A stretch of DNA of 64,000 nucleotides from Rhodoluna limnophila (GTDB lineage Bacteria > Actinomycetota > Actinomycetes > Actinomycetales > Microbacteriaceae). The stretch spans positions 1,054,001 to 1,118,000 of the forward strand of contig NZ_CP040509.1 of the NCBI RefSeq assembly GCF_005845365.1, read 5' to 3'. Of the stretch, positions 1-8,662 are shown in pieces. The position numbers were made by a program, and so were the translations under genes. Within the stretch, counting starts at the first letter, position 1. The number at the start of each line of letters is the position of its first letter. The notes under the pieces were generated by a model that did not search any database, was not told the DNA's origin, and saw only the letters and a program-made list of their open reading frames with translations.

Positions 1-175
1 GGCCCGGTTCGAGATTCTTCAGGTTTTGGCTTAGCAAGCTGTGCAGCCAAGTCAGCCGATCTGGCCCAGACACAGAAATGACTCCGCGTGGACCAAGGAA
101 GGTTGCCGCTTTACCATCAGCAAGCTCGCGCTGCTCAATCATCGGATTCGAAAAATGAAAAGCAGCTGGAATCAA
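1..175 (-). CDS. ygfZ: YgfZ/GcvT-family folate-binding protein, N-terminal part (runs off the window)
   Basis: Only the first 58 or so codons are present; the gene continues past base 1. Reading from a TTG at 175 gives a peptide with NPMIEQREL, then GPRGVISVSGPDRLTWLHSL, the typical opening of the YgfZ/GcvT aminomethyltransferase-like family, which binds tetrahydrofolate and is linked to Fe-S cluster maintenance and tRNA modification. The frame is closed by the stop of the upstream gene at 179-181, so the start must lie after it; TTG at 175 is the first candidate and ATG at 142 is an alternative, but the conserved NP..EQR region before 142 favours the TTG. It follows the FABP-like gene by 3 nt, so it is probably co-transcribed. 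The family call is firm; the start is tentative. Confidence 0.75.
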   Translation of the reverse strand, partial: MIPAAFHFSNPMIEQRELADGKAATFLGPRGVISVSGPDRLTWLHSLLSQNLKNLEPG

Positions 176-178
176 AAT

Positions 179-784
179 TTAACCTACGCGTTCAAGGCGT
201 GCCGAGGCGTGTGGCTTGAGGTCGGCACCTGGCAAAGCAATCTCCCACACCCAAAGCAAGGCGTTTTCGACTAGGCCGTAAAGACGGGTTGAGTGACGGT
301 AAGTCTTTGAGCCTTCAAATGCGATTCCGCTTGCCGAGGCTAGGTCGACTCGAGCGCCTTTGATTTTTCCGTTGTAGAGCTCGGCAGCGCCGCCTGGGTG
401 AAGCATTGACACCTGGATGTCGAAGCCTCCCTCTTTGTTTCGAAGCTTCTCGAGGTCCTCGTGAGTTTTTAGTGATTTGTCACCGGTTCCGACCATCAAG
501 CCAGGACCGTGATCGGCACTTTCGGACGGGCGTGCCATGCGCCAATAGCCAATTTCGCTGGGCAAAATTGTGCCCGATTCATCGATAAGTTCAGCCGACG
601 ATACGTAGGTCATGGCATTGGAGCCATCGTGGGCAAACTCCACGCGCTGCTTGAATTCGTATTCAACCGGGGTCTCGTCAGACTCGTTTAGCTTGTAGCT
701 AATTACGCCGGTACCCTCCCACTTGCCCACCAAAAAGGCAAATGGTGTGAGCTCCAGCGGAAGACCCTCTGGAAGAACGAACAA
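179..784 (-). CDS. FABP/nitrobindin-like heme-binding beta-barrel protein
   Basis: 201 residues. The N-terminal LPLELTPFAFLVGKWEGTG and C-terminal YGLVENALLWVWEIAL are hallmarks of the actinobacterial FABP-like family (DUF1794, THAP4 heme-binding/nitrobindin fold; Mycobacterium Rv2717c is the studied relative). Family members form a ten-stranded beta barrel that may bind heme and isomerise peroxynitrite. The GxWxGxG signature is residues 21-27, and a histidine stands before the C-terminal strand (YRHSTRL), but I cannot prove from sequence that it ligates heme. The start is TTG at 784, directly abutting the stop of the 36-residue upstream gene (TAG at 785-787), so translation is probably coupled. 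The ygfZ-like gene follows by 3 nt. Confidence 0.8.
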   Translation of the reverse strand: MFVLPEGLPLELTPFAFLVGKWEGTGVISYKLNESDETPVEYEFKQRVEFAHDGSNAMTYVSSAELIDESGTILPSEIGYWRMARPSESADHGPGLMVGTGDKSLKTHEDLEKLRNKEGGFDIQVSMLHPGGAAELYNGKIKGARVDLASASGIAFEGSKTYRHSTRLYGLVENALLWVWEIALPGADLKPHASARLERVG

Positions 785-895
785 CTACTTTTGCCCCTTG
801 AACAGCTTGTACAGCACAAGTGCAGACACGCCAGCAATGGCAAGTGAGGCCAAAACAAGGAGGCCCGTGAAGAAGATTTCTAGAGCAAGAATCAT
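785..895 (-). CDS. Small single-pass membrane protein (36 aa)
   Basis: A short gene starting ATG at 895 and ending TAG at 785. The product begins MILALEIFFTGLLVLAS, has one hydrophobic helix (about residues 2-29) and ends in a short basic tail YKLFKGQK. Small proteins with the same plan and a YKL(Y/F)KGQ-type tail occur in Microbacteriaceae and related actinobacteria next to the FABP-like gene, from memory of the family; no function is known to me. The stop codon abuts the TTG start of the next gene, which argues that it is real and translated. Confidence 0.6.
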   Translation of the reverse strand: MILALEIFFTGLLVLASLAIAGVSALVLYKLFKGQK

Positions 896-904
896 AATAA
901 AAGT

Positions 905-1168
905 CTAACCCCTGACTGCTAAGTACAGGGTTGCCGCCGCAAGAATCAGATAACTTCCGCCGCCAACGTAAACCAACCTTCGCACGAAGCCTTCAGCTTG
1001 AGCCCGGAACAATTGAACCAGCGATACAGTCGCAATCGATCCCGCCAATATGGCCCCAAAGCGCGCCTCAATCTGATTGTTGTCGAGCTGCGGCTGCAGC
1101 AGTGAAATCACTGTCAGGCCGGCAACGGCAAGCCAGATGAGCAGAATTTCAGTCCAGTTAGATTTCAC
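905..1168 (-). CDS. Hypothetical membrane protein (87 aa)
   Basis: The 87-residue product has three hydrophobic segments (about residues 7-25, 38-54 and 67-84) separated by short polar loops (LQPQLDNNQIEARF, RAQAEGFVRR). No motif points to a function. It is first in a minus-strand run of four genes (this one, the 36-aa protein, the FABP-like protein, the YgfZ-like protein) with gaps of 9, 0 and 3 nt. The start ATG at 1168 lies about 70 bp from the divergent response-regulator gene, so the region between them must hold both promoters. A conserved but uncharacterised membrane protein is the best description. Confidence 0.6.
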   Translation of the reverse strand: MKSNWTEILLIWLAVAGLTVISLLQPQLDNNQIEARFGAILAGSIATVSLVQLFRAQAEGFVRRLVYVGGGSYLILAAATLYLAVRG

Positions 1169-1188
1169 AAAACAATCATGCCCTATTC

Positions 1189-1198
1189 ACTTGCAAGT
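1189..1198. promoter_or_regulatory. Palindrome between divergent genes
   Basis: ACTTGCAAGT is a perfect 10-bp palindrome inside a longer imperfect one (TTCACTTGCAAGTAAA), midway between the 87-aa membrane protein gene and the divergent response-regulator gene. It could be an operator for either promoter. That is position-based inference; no protein is known to bind it. Confidence 0.25.
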
Positions 1199-1235
1199 AA
1201 AGGTCTAGACTTGGGGTTGGGAAATGGAGAGAGAC

Positions 1236-1922
1236 ATGGCTCAAATCTTGGTTTTGTCGGCGTCAGCCGAATCCGAGATTTTGCCTGCCCTTGGGTTTCT
1301 AAGTCATCGAGTTCGCCAAATTGCGGCTGAGCCAGCAAACCTAGTTAACGCTCCCGGCCACGACCTAATTTTTCTCGACGCTCGCCGCGACCTTGCCAGC
1401 GCAAAGTCTCTCTCAAAAATCTTGCAAACCACCGGGATCAGCGCTCCACTTATTTTGGTAGTTACCGAAGGTGGCCTTGCAGCGGTGACCGCTGAGTGGG
1501 CCGCGACCGACATCATTCTTGAGAGCGCCGGCCCAGGCGAAATCGATGCCCGAATTCGACTTGCAATTGGCCGCCAGACCCAGACCGAAAAGGTTGACAA
1601 GATCCATGCCTCTGGTGTGGTCATCGATGAGGGCAACTACTCGGCCAAGGTTCACGGTCGACCATTGGACCTTACTTATAAAGAATTTGAATTGCTGCGC
1701 TTTTTGGCTCAGCACCCGGGCCGCGTTTTTACCCGTGAACAATTGCTGAGCGAAGTTTGGGGTTACGACTACTTTGGTGGTACCCGAACCGTGGATGTTC
1801 ACATTCGGCGCCTGCGCGCCAAACTCGGAGATCTTGAGGCGCTCATCGGAACCGTTCGAAATGTTGGTTACCGATTCAATTTGCCTGAAGACTCGGACGC
1901 AATGTCTTCAAGCATTCGTTAA
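1236..1922 (+). CDS. GlnR-type orphan response regulator (winged helix)
   Basis: About 228 residues from ATG 1236. That start is preferred over the in-frame ATG at 1224 because GGAG at 1226-1229 is well spaced for it. The N-terminus resembles an atypical receiver domain (LIFLDARRD around residues 47-55). The C-terminus is an OmpR-type winged helix: [41 protein letters not shown] and a final [24 protein letters not shown] is characteristic of the GlnR/orphan group that controls nitrogen and, in some actinobacteria, phosphate genes. No sensor kinase lies nearby, as expected for GlnR, which works without phosphorylation. Its neighbours are ppk, a MutT1-like gene and pst, so a role in phosphate or nitrogen balance is plausible. 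The exact regulon is inference. Confidence 0.75.
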   Translation: MAQILVLSASAESEILPALGFLSHRVRQIAAEPANLVNAPGHDLIFLDARRDLASAKSLSKILQTTGISAPLILVVTEGGLAAVTAEWAATDIILESAGPGEIDARIRLAIGRQTQTEKVDKIHASGVVIDEGNYSAKVHGRPLDLTYKEFELLRFLAQHPGRVFTREQLLSEVWGYDYFGGTRTVDVHIRRLRAKLGDLEALIGTVRNVGYRFNLPEDSDAMSSSIR

Positions 1923-1939
1923 CTCTCTCTTTACCCAAC
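1918..1939 (+). promoter_or_regulatory. Weak PHO-box-like direct repeat upstream of ppk
   Basis: GTTAACT at 1918 and CTTTACC at 1929 are spaced by 11 nt, the phase of actinobacterial PHO-box units (GTTCACC consensus), and point towards ppk. The first unit overlaps the stop codon of the regulator gene. The match is poorer than at pstS and pit, and there is little room for a normal promoter before the ATG at 1958, so this is only a candidate. Confidence 0.25.
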
Positions 1940-1957
1940 CGTGGCAGGATAAAGAGT

Positions 1958-4087
1958 ATGTCTTCTGAAGAAACCATGGCCATTGCTGTTCCTGACCTAG
2001 GCACCGAACTGCGTGCGGACCGCTTTTTAGACCGCGAGCTGAGCTGGCTGGCATTTAACCAGCGCGTGCTGGAACTTGCCGAAGACCCAAACCTGCACCT
2101 GCTTGAGCGGGTTAACTTTCTGGCAATTTTTGCCTCTAACCTCGATGAATTCTTCATGGTTCGAGTTGCCGGCCTAAAGCGAAGAATTGCAACTGGGCTT
2201 GCTGTGACCTCTAGCTCAGGGCTTTCTCCTCAGGATGTACTGAGTGAAATTAGCCGCGAGGCACACCTGCTGCAAAGCCGCCACGCAAGCCTATTTATCG
2301 ACACCATCAAGCCAGCCATGCGCGAAAAGGGCATCCGGATTGTCCGCTGGGCTGCCCTCGATGAGGCTGAAAAATCTTCACTCCACGATTATTTCCAGAA
2401 CCAGATTTTTCCGGTGCTGACCCCGCTTGCCGTTGACCCAGCCCACCCATTCCCTTACATTTCTGGTCTTTCGCTGAACCTAGCGGTCGTAGTACGCAAC
2501 CCTGACAACGGCAAGGAGCACTTTGCCCGCGTGAAGGTCCCGCCGCTACTTCCACGCTTTGTGCGCATCCCGGGCAACACCGGTGTCACCGATGCACGAT
2601 TTGTGCCGCTCGAGGACATCATCGGTGAATTTATGGGTCTGCTTTTTCCGGGTATGGATGTTCTTCAGCAGCACACCTTTAGGGTTACTCGAAATGAAGA
2701 CCTTGAGGTTGACGAGGACGAGGGCGAGAACCTATTGGTTGCCCTTGAGAAAGAACTTTTGCGCCGCCGCTTTGGCCCACCGGTTCGACTCGAGGTGGCC
2801 AACGACATCAACCCTCAGGTTCTCGAGCTACTGATTCGCGAACTTGATATCTCAGATGAAGATGTTTACCACCTACCGTCTCCGCTTGACCTGACCGGTC
2901 TTTTTGAGATTGCATCGCTGAAGCGAGCCGACCTGCACTACCCACCTCACCCGGTGATCACCAACCGGTTCTTGCAGCCGGTTGAGGACAAAGATGTAAG
3001 TATTTTTGCGGCTATGCGCCAGCGGGATATTTTGGTTCACCACCCATACGAGTCGTTCTCAACCTCGGTCCAAGCTTTCGTCGAGCAGGCAGCAGCCGAC
3101 CCTAAGGTGCTAGCTATCAAGCAAACCCTTTACCGCACCTCGGGTGACTCACCAATTGTTGACGCGTTGATTGATGCAGCAGAAGCCGGTAAGCAGGTCT
3201 TGGCGCTAGTCGAGATCAAGGCCAGATTTGATGAGCAAAACAACATTGCCTGGGCACGCAAACTAGAGCAAGCCGGTGTTCACGTGGTTTATGGAATCGT
3301 TGGCCTCAAGACCCACTGCAAGCTTGCACTGGTGATTCGCCAAGAAGGCAACCAGCTCAAGCGCTACTGCCACGTTGGCACCGGAAACTACAACCCAAAA
3401 ACCGCCCGTTTTTACGAGGACTACGGTCTATTCACCTCGCGGGATTCAGTCGGCGAAGACCTCACCAAGTTGTTCAACCAACTTTCCGGCTATGCACCTG
3501 ACTCACAGTTCAAGTCGCTTTTGGTTTCTCCGAACGGTGTGCGTCAGGGTCTGCTCGAGCGCATCCAACGTGAGATTGATTTCAAGGCGGCTGGGCACGA
3601 TGCTCGCATCCGAGTCAAGGTCAACTCTTTGGTGGACGAAGAAATTATCGATGCGCTATACAAAGCCTCGAATGCCGGCGTAAAGGTTGAGGTTCTGGTG
3701 CGTGGAATGTGTGCCTTGCGACCAGGCGTACCAGGCCTCAGCGAAAACATCACCGTTAGATCTGTGCTGGGCCGATACCTTGAGCACTCGCGTATTTTTG
3801 GTTTCAATGGCGGGGGCGACCCAGCATTGTTCATCGGATCAGCCGACATGATGCACCGAAACCTTGACCGCCGCGTCGAGGCCTTGGTACGAATTTCTCA
3901 GCCTGACCACATCAAAGAGCTCAACAGCTTCTTTGATTTGGCGATGGATGACAACTCGGCATCTTGGCACCTTGGCGCCAACGGCAAATGGTCCCGCCAC
4001 CAGTACACCCTCGAGGGCACTCCACTCACCGATGTTCAGGACCACATCATGGCGGATGTCTATTCAAAGCGAAAGTCGCGCGTCTAG
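1958..4087 (+). CDS. ppk: Polyphosphate kinase 1
   Basis: 709 residues, normal PPK1 length. It transfers the gamma phosphate of ATP reversibly to long-chain polyphosphate. The N-terminal domain opens with [16 protein letters not shown] and [22 protein letters not shown], the family signature. The two phospholipase-D-like catalytic domains carry [17 protein letters not shown], whose His472 corresponds to the phosphorylated histidine, and [13 protein letters not shown] with the second catalytic His633. The next gene overlaps its stop by 1 nt (TAGTG), so ppk and the MutT1-like gene are translationally coupled, the same pairing as in mycobacteria. pstSCAB lies 2 kb downstream on the other strand, so phosphate storage and uptake are clustered. 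The start ATG 1958 follows an AGGA element about 9 nt away. Confidence 0.96.
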   Translation: MSSEETMAIAVPDLGTELRADRFLDRELSWLAFNQRVLELAEDPNLHLLERVNFLAIFASNLDEFFMVRVAGLKRRIATGLAVTSSSGLSPQDVLSEISREAHLLQSRHASLFIDTIKPAMREKGIRIVRWAALDEAEKSSLHDYFQNQIFPVLTPLAVDPAHPFPYISGLSLNLAVVVRNPDNGKEHFARVKVPPLLPRFVRIPGNTGVTDARFVPLEDIIGEFMGLLFPGMDVLQQHTFRVTRNEDLEVDEDEGENLLVALEKELLRRRFGPPVRLEVANDINPQVLELLIRELDISDEDVYHLPSPLDLTGLFEIASLKRADLHYPPHPVITNRFLQPVEDKDVSIFAAMRQRDILVHHPYESFSTSVQAFVEQAAADPKVLAIKQTLYRTSGDSPIVDALIDAAEAGKQVLALVEIKARFDEQNNIAWARKLEQAGVHVVYGIVGLKTHCKLALVIRQEGNQLKRYCHVGTGNYNPKTARFYEDYGLFTSRDSVGEDLTKLFNQLSGYAPDSQFKSLLVSPNGVRQGLLERIQREIDFKAAGHDARIRVKVNSLVDEEIIDALYKASNAGVKVEVLVRGMCALRPGVPGLSENITVRSVLGRYLEHSRIFGFNGGGDPALFIGSADMMHRNLDRRVEALVRISQPDHIKELNSFFDLAMDDNSASWHLGANGKWSRHQYTLEGTPLTDVQDHIMADVYSKRKSRV

Positions 4088-5067
4088 TGACGATTTTTGC
4101 AGCAGGCGCCGTTCTTTGGCGTGAGGTAGAGGGCAAACTTTCGGTCGCAGTGATTCACAGGTCACGCCACAATGACTGGAGCTGGCCAAAAGGCAAAGTT
4201 GACCCAGGCGAGTCACTGCTTGAAACCGCAGTTCGCGAGATCAAAGAAGAGACCGGCCTTAGCGTGAAACTCGGTCAACATCTAAAAGTTGTTAACTACA
4301 CCGTTCCATCTGGCGCGCCAAAAGAAGTCCATTATTGGGCAGCAAGGGTAACGGATTCTGCCCTGGCCAAATCAACCTTTGAGCCGTCTGAAGAGGTTGC
4401 CAAGGTTGACTGGATGCCACCGAGCGAAGTCATGAGCTTACTGACCTACCAGTTTGACCGAGACGTGCTTGAAGTATTTCTAAAACAGCACGAAGCTGGC
4501 CTTTTGCACACCAAACCAATTCTGGTTTTACGCCACGCAAAGGCAACGCTGCGCACCGATTGGTACGGTGGCAAACCTAAGGACGACGGTAGTCGCCCTC
4601 TGCTGCCGGCAGGTTCGGAGCAAGCCGAAAAACTAATCCCGGCTCTGGCAGCTTTTGGAATCAAGCGCGTTATCACCAGCCCTTGGCTGCGTTGTGTGAG
4701 CACTGTCGCGCCATATGCAAACGCGCGAAACCTGAAAATTATTGAACGTTCTCAGCTGAGCGAATTAGGCAATAAAAAGGGCCCAAAGCGGACTCAAAAT
4801 GTGGTCCACGACATTATCGAAGATGGCCGACCGAGCATTATTTGCTCACATCGCCCAGCCCTGCCAACCATTTTGAATACTCTTGCAGAGTTTGCCGACG
4901 AAAAGTTGTCCAAGCGCATTCTGAACGCTCGCGACCTCAAACCGGCCGAATTTGTTGTAATTCATATGACTAAATTGGTGCCCGGAAAAAAGCGCAAGGT
5001 GGTCTCGGTTGAGCGTTACACCGCCCAGCCGCCGGTGGACTCAACCATCGAATCGGCCGTCGCTTAG
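4087..5067 (+). CDS. mutT1: NUDIX hydrolase fused to histidine phosphatase (MutT1-like)
   Basis: 326 residues from a GTG at 4087 that shares one base with the ppk stop codon. The frame is open further upstream, but that stretch lies inside ppk and is not conserved. The N-terminal NUDIX domain has a complete box at about residues 36-58 (GKVDPGES, then REIKEETGL). The C-terminal domain is of the SixA/histidine phosphatase type: VLRHAKATLR, with the nucleophile His near residue 150, TSPWLRC, and CSHRP with the second catalytic His. This two-domain plan next to ppk matches mycobacterial MutT1, which hydrolyses 8-oxo-(d)GTP and diadenosine polyphosphates. Family knowledge supports nucleotide sanitation; the link to polyphosphate is contextual. 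Confidence 0.88.
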   Translation: MTIFAAGAVLWREVEGKLSVAVIHRSRHNDWSWPKGKVDPGESLLETAVREIKEETGLSVKLGQHLKVVNYTVPSGAPKEVHYWAARVTDSALAKSTFEPSEEVAKVDWMPPSEVMSLLTYQFDRDVLEVFLKQHEAGLLHTKPILVLRHAKATLRTDWYGGKPKDDGSRPLLPAGSEQAEKLIPALAAFGIKRVITSPWLRCVSTVAPYANARNLKIIERSQLSELGNKKGPKRTQNVVHDIIEDGRPSIICSHRPALPTILNTLAEFADEKLSKRILNARDLKPAEFVVIHMTKLVPGKKRKVVSVERYTAQPPVDSTIESAVA

Positions 5068-5076
5068 ACTGTCACG

Positions 5077-5967
5077 ATGAAGAAAACCTCATGGGCAGCA
5101 CTTGCCCTTATTAGTGTTGCCGTTTCATGGGGTGCCGCATTTGTGCTGATGAAAGACGCCATTGCCGATCAGCCTTTTTATGATTTTCTAGCGATCAGAT
5201 TTACCATCGCGGCGGCAGTCCTGATTGTTTTCAAGCCAAAGGTTTTGCTGGCTTTTGACAAGACCACTGTTAAACACGGAGTGCTGCTCGGTGCCCTCCT
5301 TGCCGTTGCCTACTTCACCCAAACCATCGGTCTTGAGCTGGCATCAGCTGCCATCACCGGCTTTATCACCGGGCTTTACGTGGTTTTGGTGCCAATTTTT
5401 GGTTGGTTACTTTACCGCTCTAAGGTCAACAAGCGCCTGGTTTGGGGCGTGATTCTTGCCACCGGCGCACTTGCGCTCATCTCAATCAACGGGTTCTCCA
5501 TCGGTGTTGGCGAACTATGGGTAATGCTGTGTGCCGCCCTATTTGCCGCGCACATTATTGGCCTTAGCAAACTCAGCCCAGGCAAGGACGTGTACGCCTT
5601 GACCGTACTTCAGCTTCTAACGGTTGCCGCCATGAGTTGGGTTGGTGCCCTGGCCACAGATGGCTATCAGGCTCCGGTTGACGGTGCCGGCTGGTTTGCC
5701 GTGCTGTTCACTGCGATTTTCGCCACCGCGCTGGCCTTCTTGGTTCAAACTTGGGCGCAATCGATTATGGACGCCTCACGCGTTGCAATTCTGCTGACCG
5801 GAGAGGTGGCATGGACCGCAATTATCGCGGTTGCAGTAGGTCAAGAAGAGCTTGGGCTCAAGACTCTCATCGGTGGAGCGCTGATGACCGCCGCGATGCT
5901 AATTGTTGAATGGCCTTCAAAGAACAAGGATGAGCCGGAGGTTCTGCTCGAACCTCTTGTGCACTAG
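5077..5967 (+). CDS. EamA/DMT-family transporter
   Basis: 296 residues with about ten predicted membrane helices in two tandem EamA halves. The first half opens with AALALISVAVSWGAAFVLMKDAI, and the end of that half has ITGFITGLYVVLVPIFGWLLY, the usual family pattern. The second half ends TGEVAWTAIIAVAVGQEELGL, then a helix and a charged tail. Members export amino acids or other metabolites across the cytoplasmic membrane; the substrate cannot be read from sequence. It begins 9 nt after the MutT1-like gene and so is probably in the ppk operon. It converges on pstB, with 8 nt between the stop codons and no visible terminator hairpin. Confidence 0.85.
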   Translation: MKKTSWAALALISVAVSWGAAFVLMKDAIADQPFYDFLAIRFTIAAAVLIVFKPKVLLAFDKTTVKHGVLLGALLAVAYFTQTIGLELASAAITGFITGLYVVLVPIFGWLLYRSKVNKRLVWGVILATGALALISINGFSIGVGELWVMLCAALFAAHIIGLSKLSPGKDVYALTVLQLLTVAAMSWVGALATDGYQAPVDGAGWFAVLFTAIFATALAFLVQTWAQSIMDASRVAILLTGEVAWTAIIAVAVGQEELGLKTLIGGALMTAAMLIVEWPSKNKDEPEVLLEPLVH

Positions 5968-5975
5968 TCGCTGGA

Positions 5976-6755
5976 TTACCCGAAGCGCCCTGAGATGTAG
6001 TCCTCGGTCATTTTCTCGCTAGGGTTACTGAAGATCACCTCGGTCTTGTCGAACTCAATCAACTTGCCCGGTGCCCCAGTGGCCGCGATGTTGAAGAAGG
6101 CAGTTTTGTCTGAAATGCGGCTGGCCTGCTGCATGTTGTGAGTCACAATCACAATCGTGTAGCTGTCTTTTAGCTCAAGAACGAGGTCTTCGATGGCCTG
6201 CGTAGAAATTGGGTCAAGGGCTGAAGTCGGCTCATCCATCAAGAGAACCTGTGGTTCAACCGCAATTGCGCGGGCGATGCAAAGGCGCTGCTGCTGGCCA
6301 CCTGATAGTCCGGCACCAGGTCGGTCCAGACGGTCCTTTACTTCGTTCCACAAGTTAGCGCTGCGCAGTGATTTTTCGACAAGTTCTTCGGCAGCTGACT
6401 TTGACTGTTTCTCGTTGTTCAATTTAAATCCGGCGAGAACGTTGTCACGAATCGACATGGTTGGGAACGGGTTCGGGCGCTGGAAGACCATGCCTACTTC
6501 ACGTCGAACCAAAACTGGGTCCACGCCGGCTCCATAGAGGTCCTTACCGTCAATTAGAACTTGACCCTTGGCTGAAGCACCCGGAATTACCTCATGCATG
6601 CGGTTTAGAGTCCGGAGCAAAGTTGACTTTCCGCAGCCAGATGGACCGATGAACGCGGTCACACTCTTTGGTTCAATATCAAGATTCACGCCTTCAACAG
6701 CAAGAAAGCTGCCGTAGTAGACGTTGAGGTCTTTGATTTCGATTCTCTTGGCCAT
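5976..6755 (-). CDS. pstB: Phosphate ABC transporter ATP-binding protein PstB
   Basis: 259 residues from ATG 6755; the frame extends further upstream but that part overlaps pstA and is not PstB-like. The product starts [20 protein letters not shown]. Walker A is GPSGCGKST (residues 37-45), the ABC signature is [14 protein letters not shown] and Walker B is [13 protein letters not shown], followed by the switch histidine in [11 protein letters not shown]. These are the standard PstB motifs. It energises high-affinity phosphate import with PstC and PstA. It starts 8 nt after pstA with AGGGA as ribosome-binding site, and is the last gene of pstSCAB. No phoU follows. Confidence 0.97.
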   Translation of the reverse strand: MAKRIEIKDLNVYYGSFLAVEGVNLDIEPKSVTAFIGPSGCGKSTLLRTLNRMHEVIPGASAKGQVLIDGKDLYGAGVDPVLVRREVGMVFQRPNPFPTMSIRDNVLAGFKLNNEKQSKSAAEELVEKSLRSANLWNEVKDRLDRPGAGLSGGQQQRLCIARAIAVEPQVLLMDEPTSALDPISTQAIEDLVLELKDSYTIVIVTHNMQQASRISDKTAFFNIAATGAPGKLIEFDKTEVIFSNPSEKMTEDYISGRFG

Positions 6756-6763
6756 TTGATTCC

Positions 6764-7639
6764 CTATCGAGATAGCTTGCGGTTGAAATAAGCGGAAAGC
6801 GCCCGGGCCCCAAGGTTTAGGGCAAGCACCAAAACAATCAAAACTAGGGCTCCGGCCCAAGCACGATCAATGTACGCCTGGGCATCGGCACCCTGGCTTG
6901 AGTAAGACGAGTAAACAAACACAGGCAGAGTCATCATTCGTTCGTAGAACGGGTTGTAGTTCATGCTCTGGGTAAAACCGGCAACGATTAGCAGGGGCGC
7001 TGTTTCACCGATTACGCGCGAGATGGCAATCATGATTCCGGTGATGATTCCGGCAGACGAGCTAGGCAACACGACCTTCATGACGGTTAGCCACTTCGGA
7101 ACACCTAGTGCGTAGGAAGCCTCGCGAAGTTCGTTAGGGACCAGTTTCAGCATTTCTTCAGCAGACCTGATTACCACTGGAGTCATCAGCAAGCTAAGTG
7201 CAACTGCTCCGGCAAAGCCCATTCGTACACCAGGGCCAAACGCGATCGCAAATAGGGCAAACGCAAATAGGCCGGCAACAATCGACGGAATACCAGTCAT
7301 TACGTCAACGAATACAGTGACAGCACGGGCCAGGCGGCCCCGCCCATATTCAACCAAGTAAATTGCGGTGAGCAAACCGATCGGAACCGAAATGAGCGTT
7401 GCCAGCAACGTGATTTCGACCGTACCAATGATGGCGTGCAGCGCACCTCCACCAGCACCCACAACATTGCGCATCGAGAGTGTGAAGAAATCTAGGTCGA
7501 AGCGCGCAGCCCCTTGAGAGACCGCGGTAAATAGCAGCGAGATGAGAGGAAGGATGGCGACACCAAAAGCCGCGAAGATGGCAACCGTGGCAAGACGGTT
7601 CTTCAGGTGGCGACGCTTTGCAAGGGTCAAGAATCGCAT
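6764..7639 (-). CDS. pstA: Phosphate ABC transporter permease PstA
   Basis: 291 residues with six predicted membrane helices and the binding-protein-dependent permease (EAA) loop: [22 protein letters not shown] followed by [12 protein letters not shown]. The segment [21 protein letters not shown] is typical of PstA. Together with PstC it forms the inner-membrane channel for phosphate. Its ATG at 7639 overlaps the pstC stop codon by one base (TAATG), and pstB follows after 8 nt. The length is normal and nothing is missing. Confidence 0.96.
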   Translation of the reverse strand: MRFLTLAKRRHLKNRLATVAIFAAFGVAILPLISLLFTAVSQGAARFDLDFFTLSMRNVVGAGGGALHAIIGTVEITLLATLISVPIGLLTAIYLVEYGRGRLARAVTVFVDVMTGIPSIVAGLFAFALFAIAFGPGVRMGFAGAVALSLLMTPVVIRSAEEMLKLVPNELREASYALGVPKWLTVMKVVLPSSSAGIITGIMIAISRVIGETAPLLIVAGFTQSMNYNPFYERMMTLPVFVYSSYSSQGADAQAYIDRAWAGALVLIVLVLALNLGARALSAYFNRKLSR

Positions 7640-8556
7640 TAGTTTGCTCCTGAGAACTCGCGGCGACGATTAACAATGGCTCTGGCTGACATGTTTACCA
7701 CCAAGGTGATAGCAAACAGGACTAGGCCAGAAGCAATTAGTAGGTTCACACCCAGGCCGCTTGCCTCTGGAAAGTTCAGGGCAATATTTGCCGCGATGGT
7801 ATTTGAGTTGGTTGAGGTAAGCAGGGCAAATGAAATAACGGCAGCCGGTGAGAGAACCATTGCCACCGCCATGGTTTCACCGAGTGCTCGACCTAGGCCA
7901 AGCATTGCTGCCGAAATCAAACCTGGGCGCCCAAATGGCAAAACGGCCATCCGGATCATCTCCCATTTGGTTGCACCCAAAGCCAGTGCTGCCTCTTCGT
8001 GCAGTTTTGGGGTCTGGAGGAATATCTCTCGAGCCATGGCACTCATAATCGGCAAAATCATGATGGCAAGCACAATTGACACCGTAAGAATTGTTCGGCC
8101 GGTACCGGACACCTGGCCGGTAAAAATAGGCAAGAATCCTAGATTTTCGTTGAGCCAAACATAGGCCGGCTGAACTGCTGGAGCCAAAACTTGAATACCC
8201 CAGAGCCCAAAGACCACCGATGGAATAGCGGCCAAAAGGTCGATTACGTAACCGAGGCTTTGGGCCAGTTTTCTTGGCGCATAGTGAGAGATAAATAGGC
8301 CGATGCCGATGGCGAGTGGAGTTGCAATTGCCAAAGCAATTAGAGCGGAGAAAATAGTTCCGAATACGAATGGCACCACGTAGGCCAAGAAGCCATTTTC
8401 GGCGTTTGGGAGATCTGCCGGGTTAGCAATCAGTGCAGGCCATGCCTGAACCATCAAAAATATTGCTACCGCAGCCAGCGCTGCAAGGATCACAGAACCT
8501 GACCAGATGGTTAGACCGCTGAATATACGGTCTGCCAAACGGATTTTGGTCTTCAT
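7639..8556 (-). CDS. pstC: Phosphate ABC transporter permease PstC
   Basis: 305 residues from ATG 8556, preceded by a CAGGAG ribosome-binding site; the frame is open for 29 more codons, but those lie in the hairpin region between pstS and pstC. It has six predicted helices and the EAA loop ALGATKWEMIRMAVLPFGRPGL, followed by GRALGETMAVAMVL, which is highly typical of PstC. It is partner of PstA in the phosphate channel. It lies 62 nt after the terminator-like hairpin that follows pstS, so it is probably translated from read-through transcripts at a lower level than pstS. Confidence 0.96.
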   Translation of the reverse strand: MKTKIRLADRIFSGLTIWSGSVILAALAAVAIFLMVQAWPALIANPADLPNAENGFLAYVVPFVFGTIFSALIALAIATPLAIGIGLFISHYAPRKLAQSLGYVIDLLAAIPSVVFGLWGIQVLAPAVQPAYVWLNENLGFLPIFTGQVSGTGRTILTVSIVLAIMILPIMSAMAREIFLQTPKLHEEAALALGATKWEMIRMAVLPFGRPGLISAAMLGLGRALGETMAVAMVLSPAAVISFALLTSTNSNTIAANIALNFPEASGLGVNLLIASGLVLFAITLVVNMSARAIVNRRREFSGAN

Positions 8557-8617
8557 CTCACTCCTGTTTACCTGAATCACGAAGCTGAAATCGGTGGAAA
8601 TTAACCTGTAAAACAAA

Positions 8618-8652
8618 GGTGCCTGCTTAAGACTACGCCCCAAGCAGGCACC
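8618..8652 (-). terminator. Hairpin between pstS and pstC (partial terminator)
   Basis: Reading the minus strand, GGTGCCTGCTT (8652-8642) pairs perfectly with AAGCAGGCACC (8628-8618) around a 13-nt loop and is followed directly by TTTGTTTTAC. This has the form of an intrinsic terminator 10 nt after the pstS stop codon. As pstCAB have no other obvious promoter, it is probably leaky and gives more PstS than membrane components. Confidence 0.7.
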
Positions 8653-8662
8653 CCCGCACTAC

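Noticed and set aside
3964-4086. Longer N-terminus for the MutT1-like protein
   Set aside because: The extra 41 codons lie inside ppk in another frame and are not NUDIX-like; GTG at 4087 overlaps the ppk stop in the usual way.
6756-6860. Longer N-terminus for PstB
   Set aside because: This part overlaps pstA and precedes the good ribosome-binding site at ATG 6755.
7676-8164. A 162-codon open frame on the plus strand
   Set aside because: It lies wholly antisense to pstC, which carries all family motifs; no start signal or homology.
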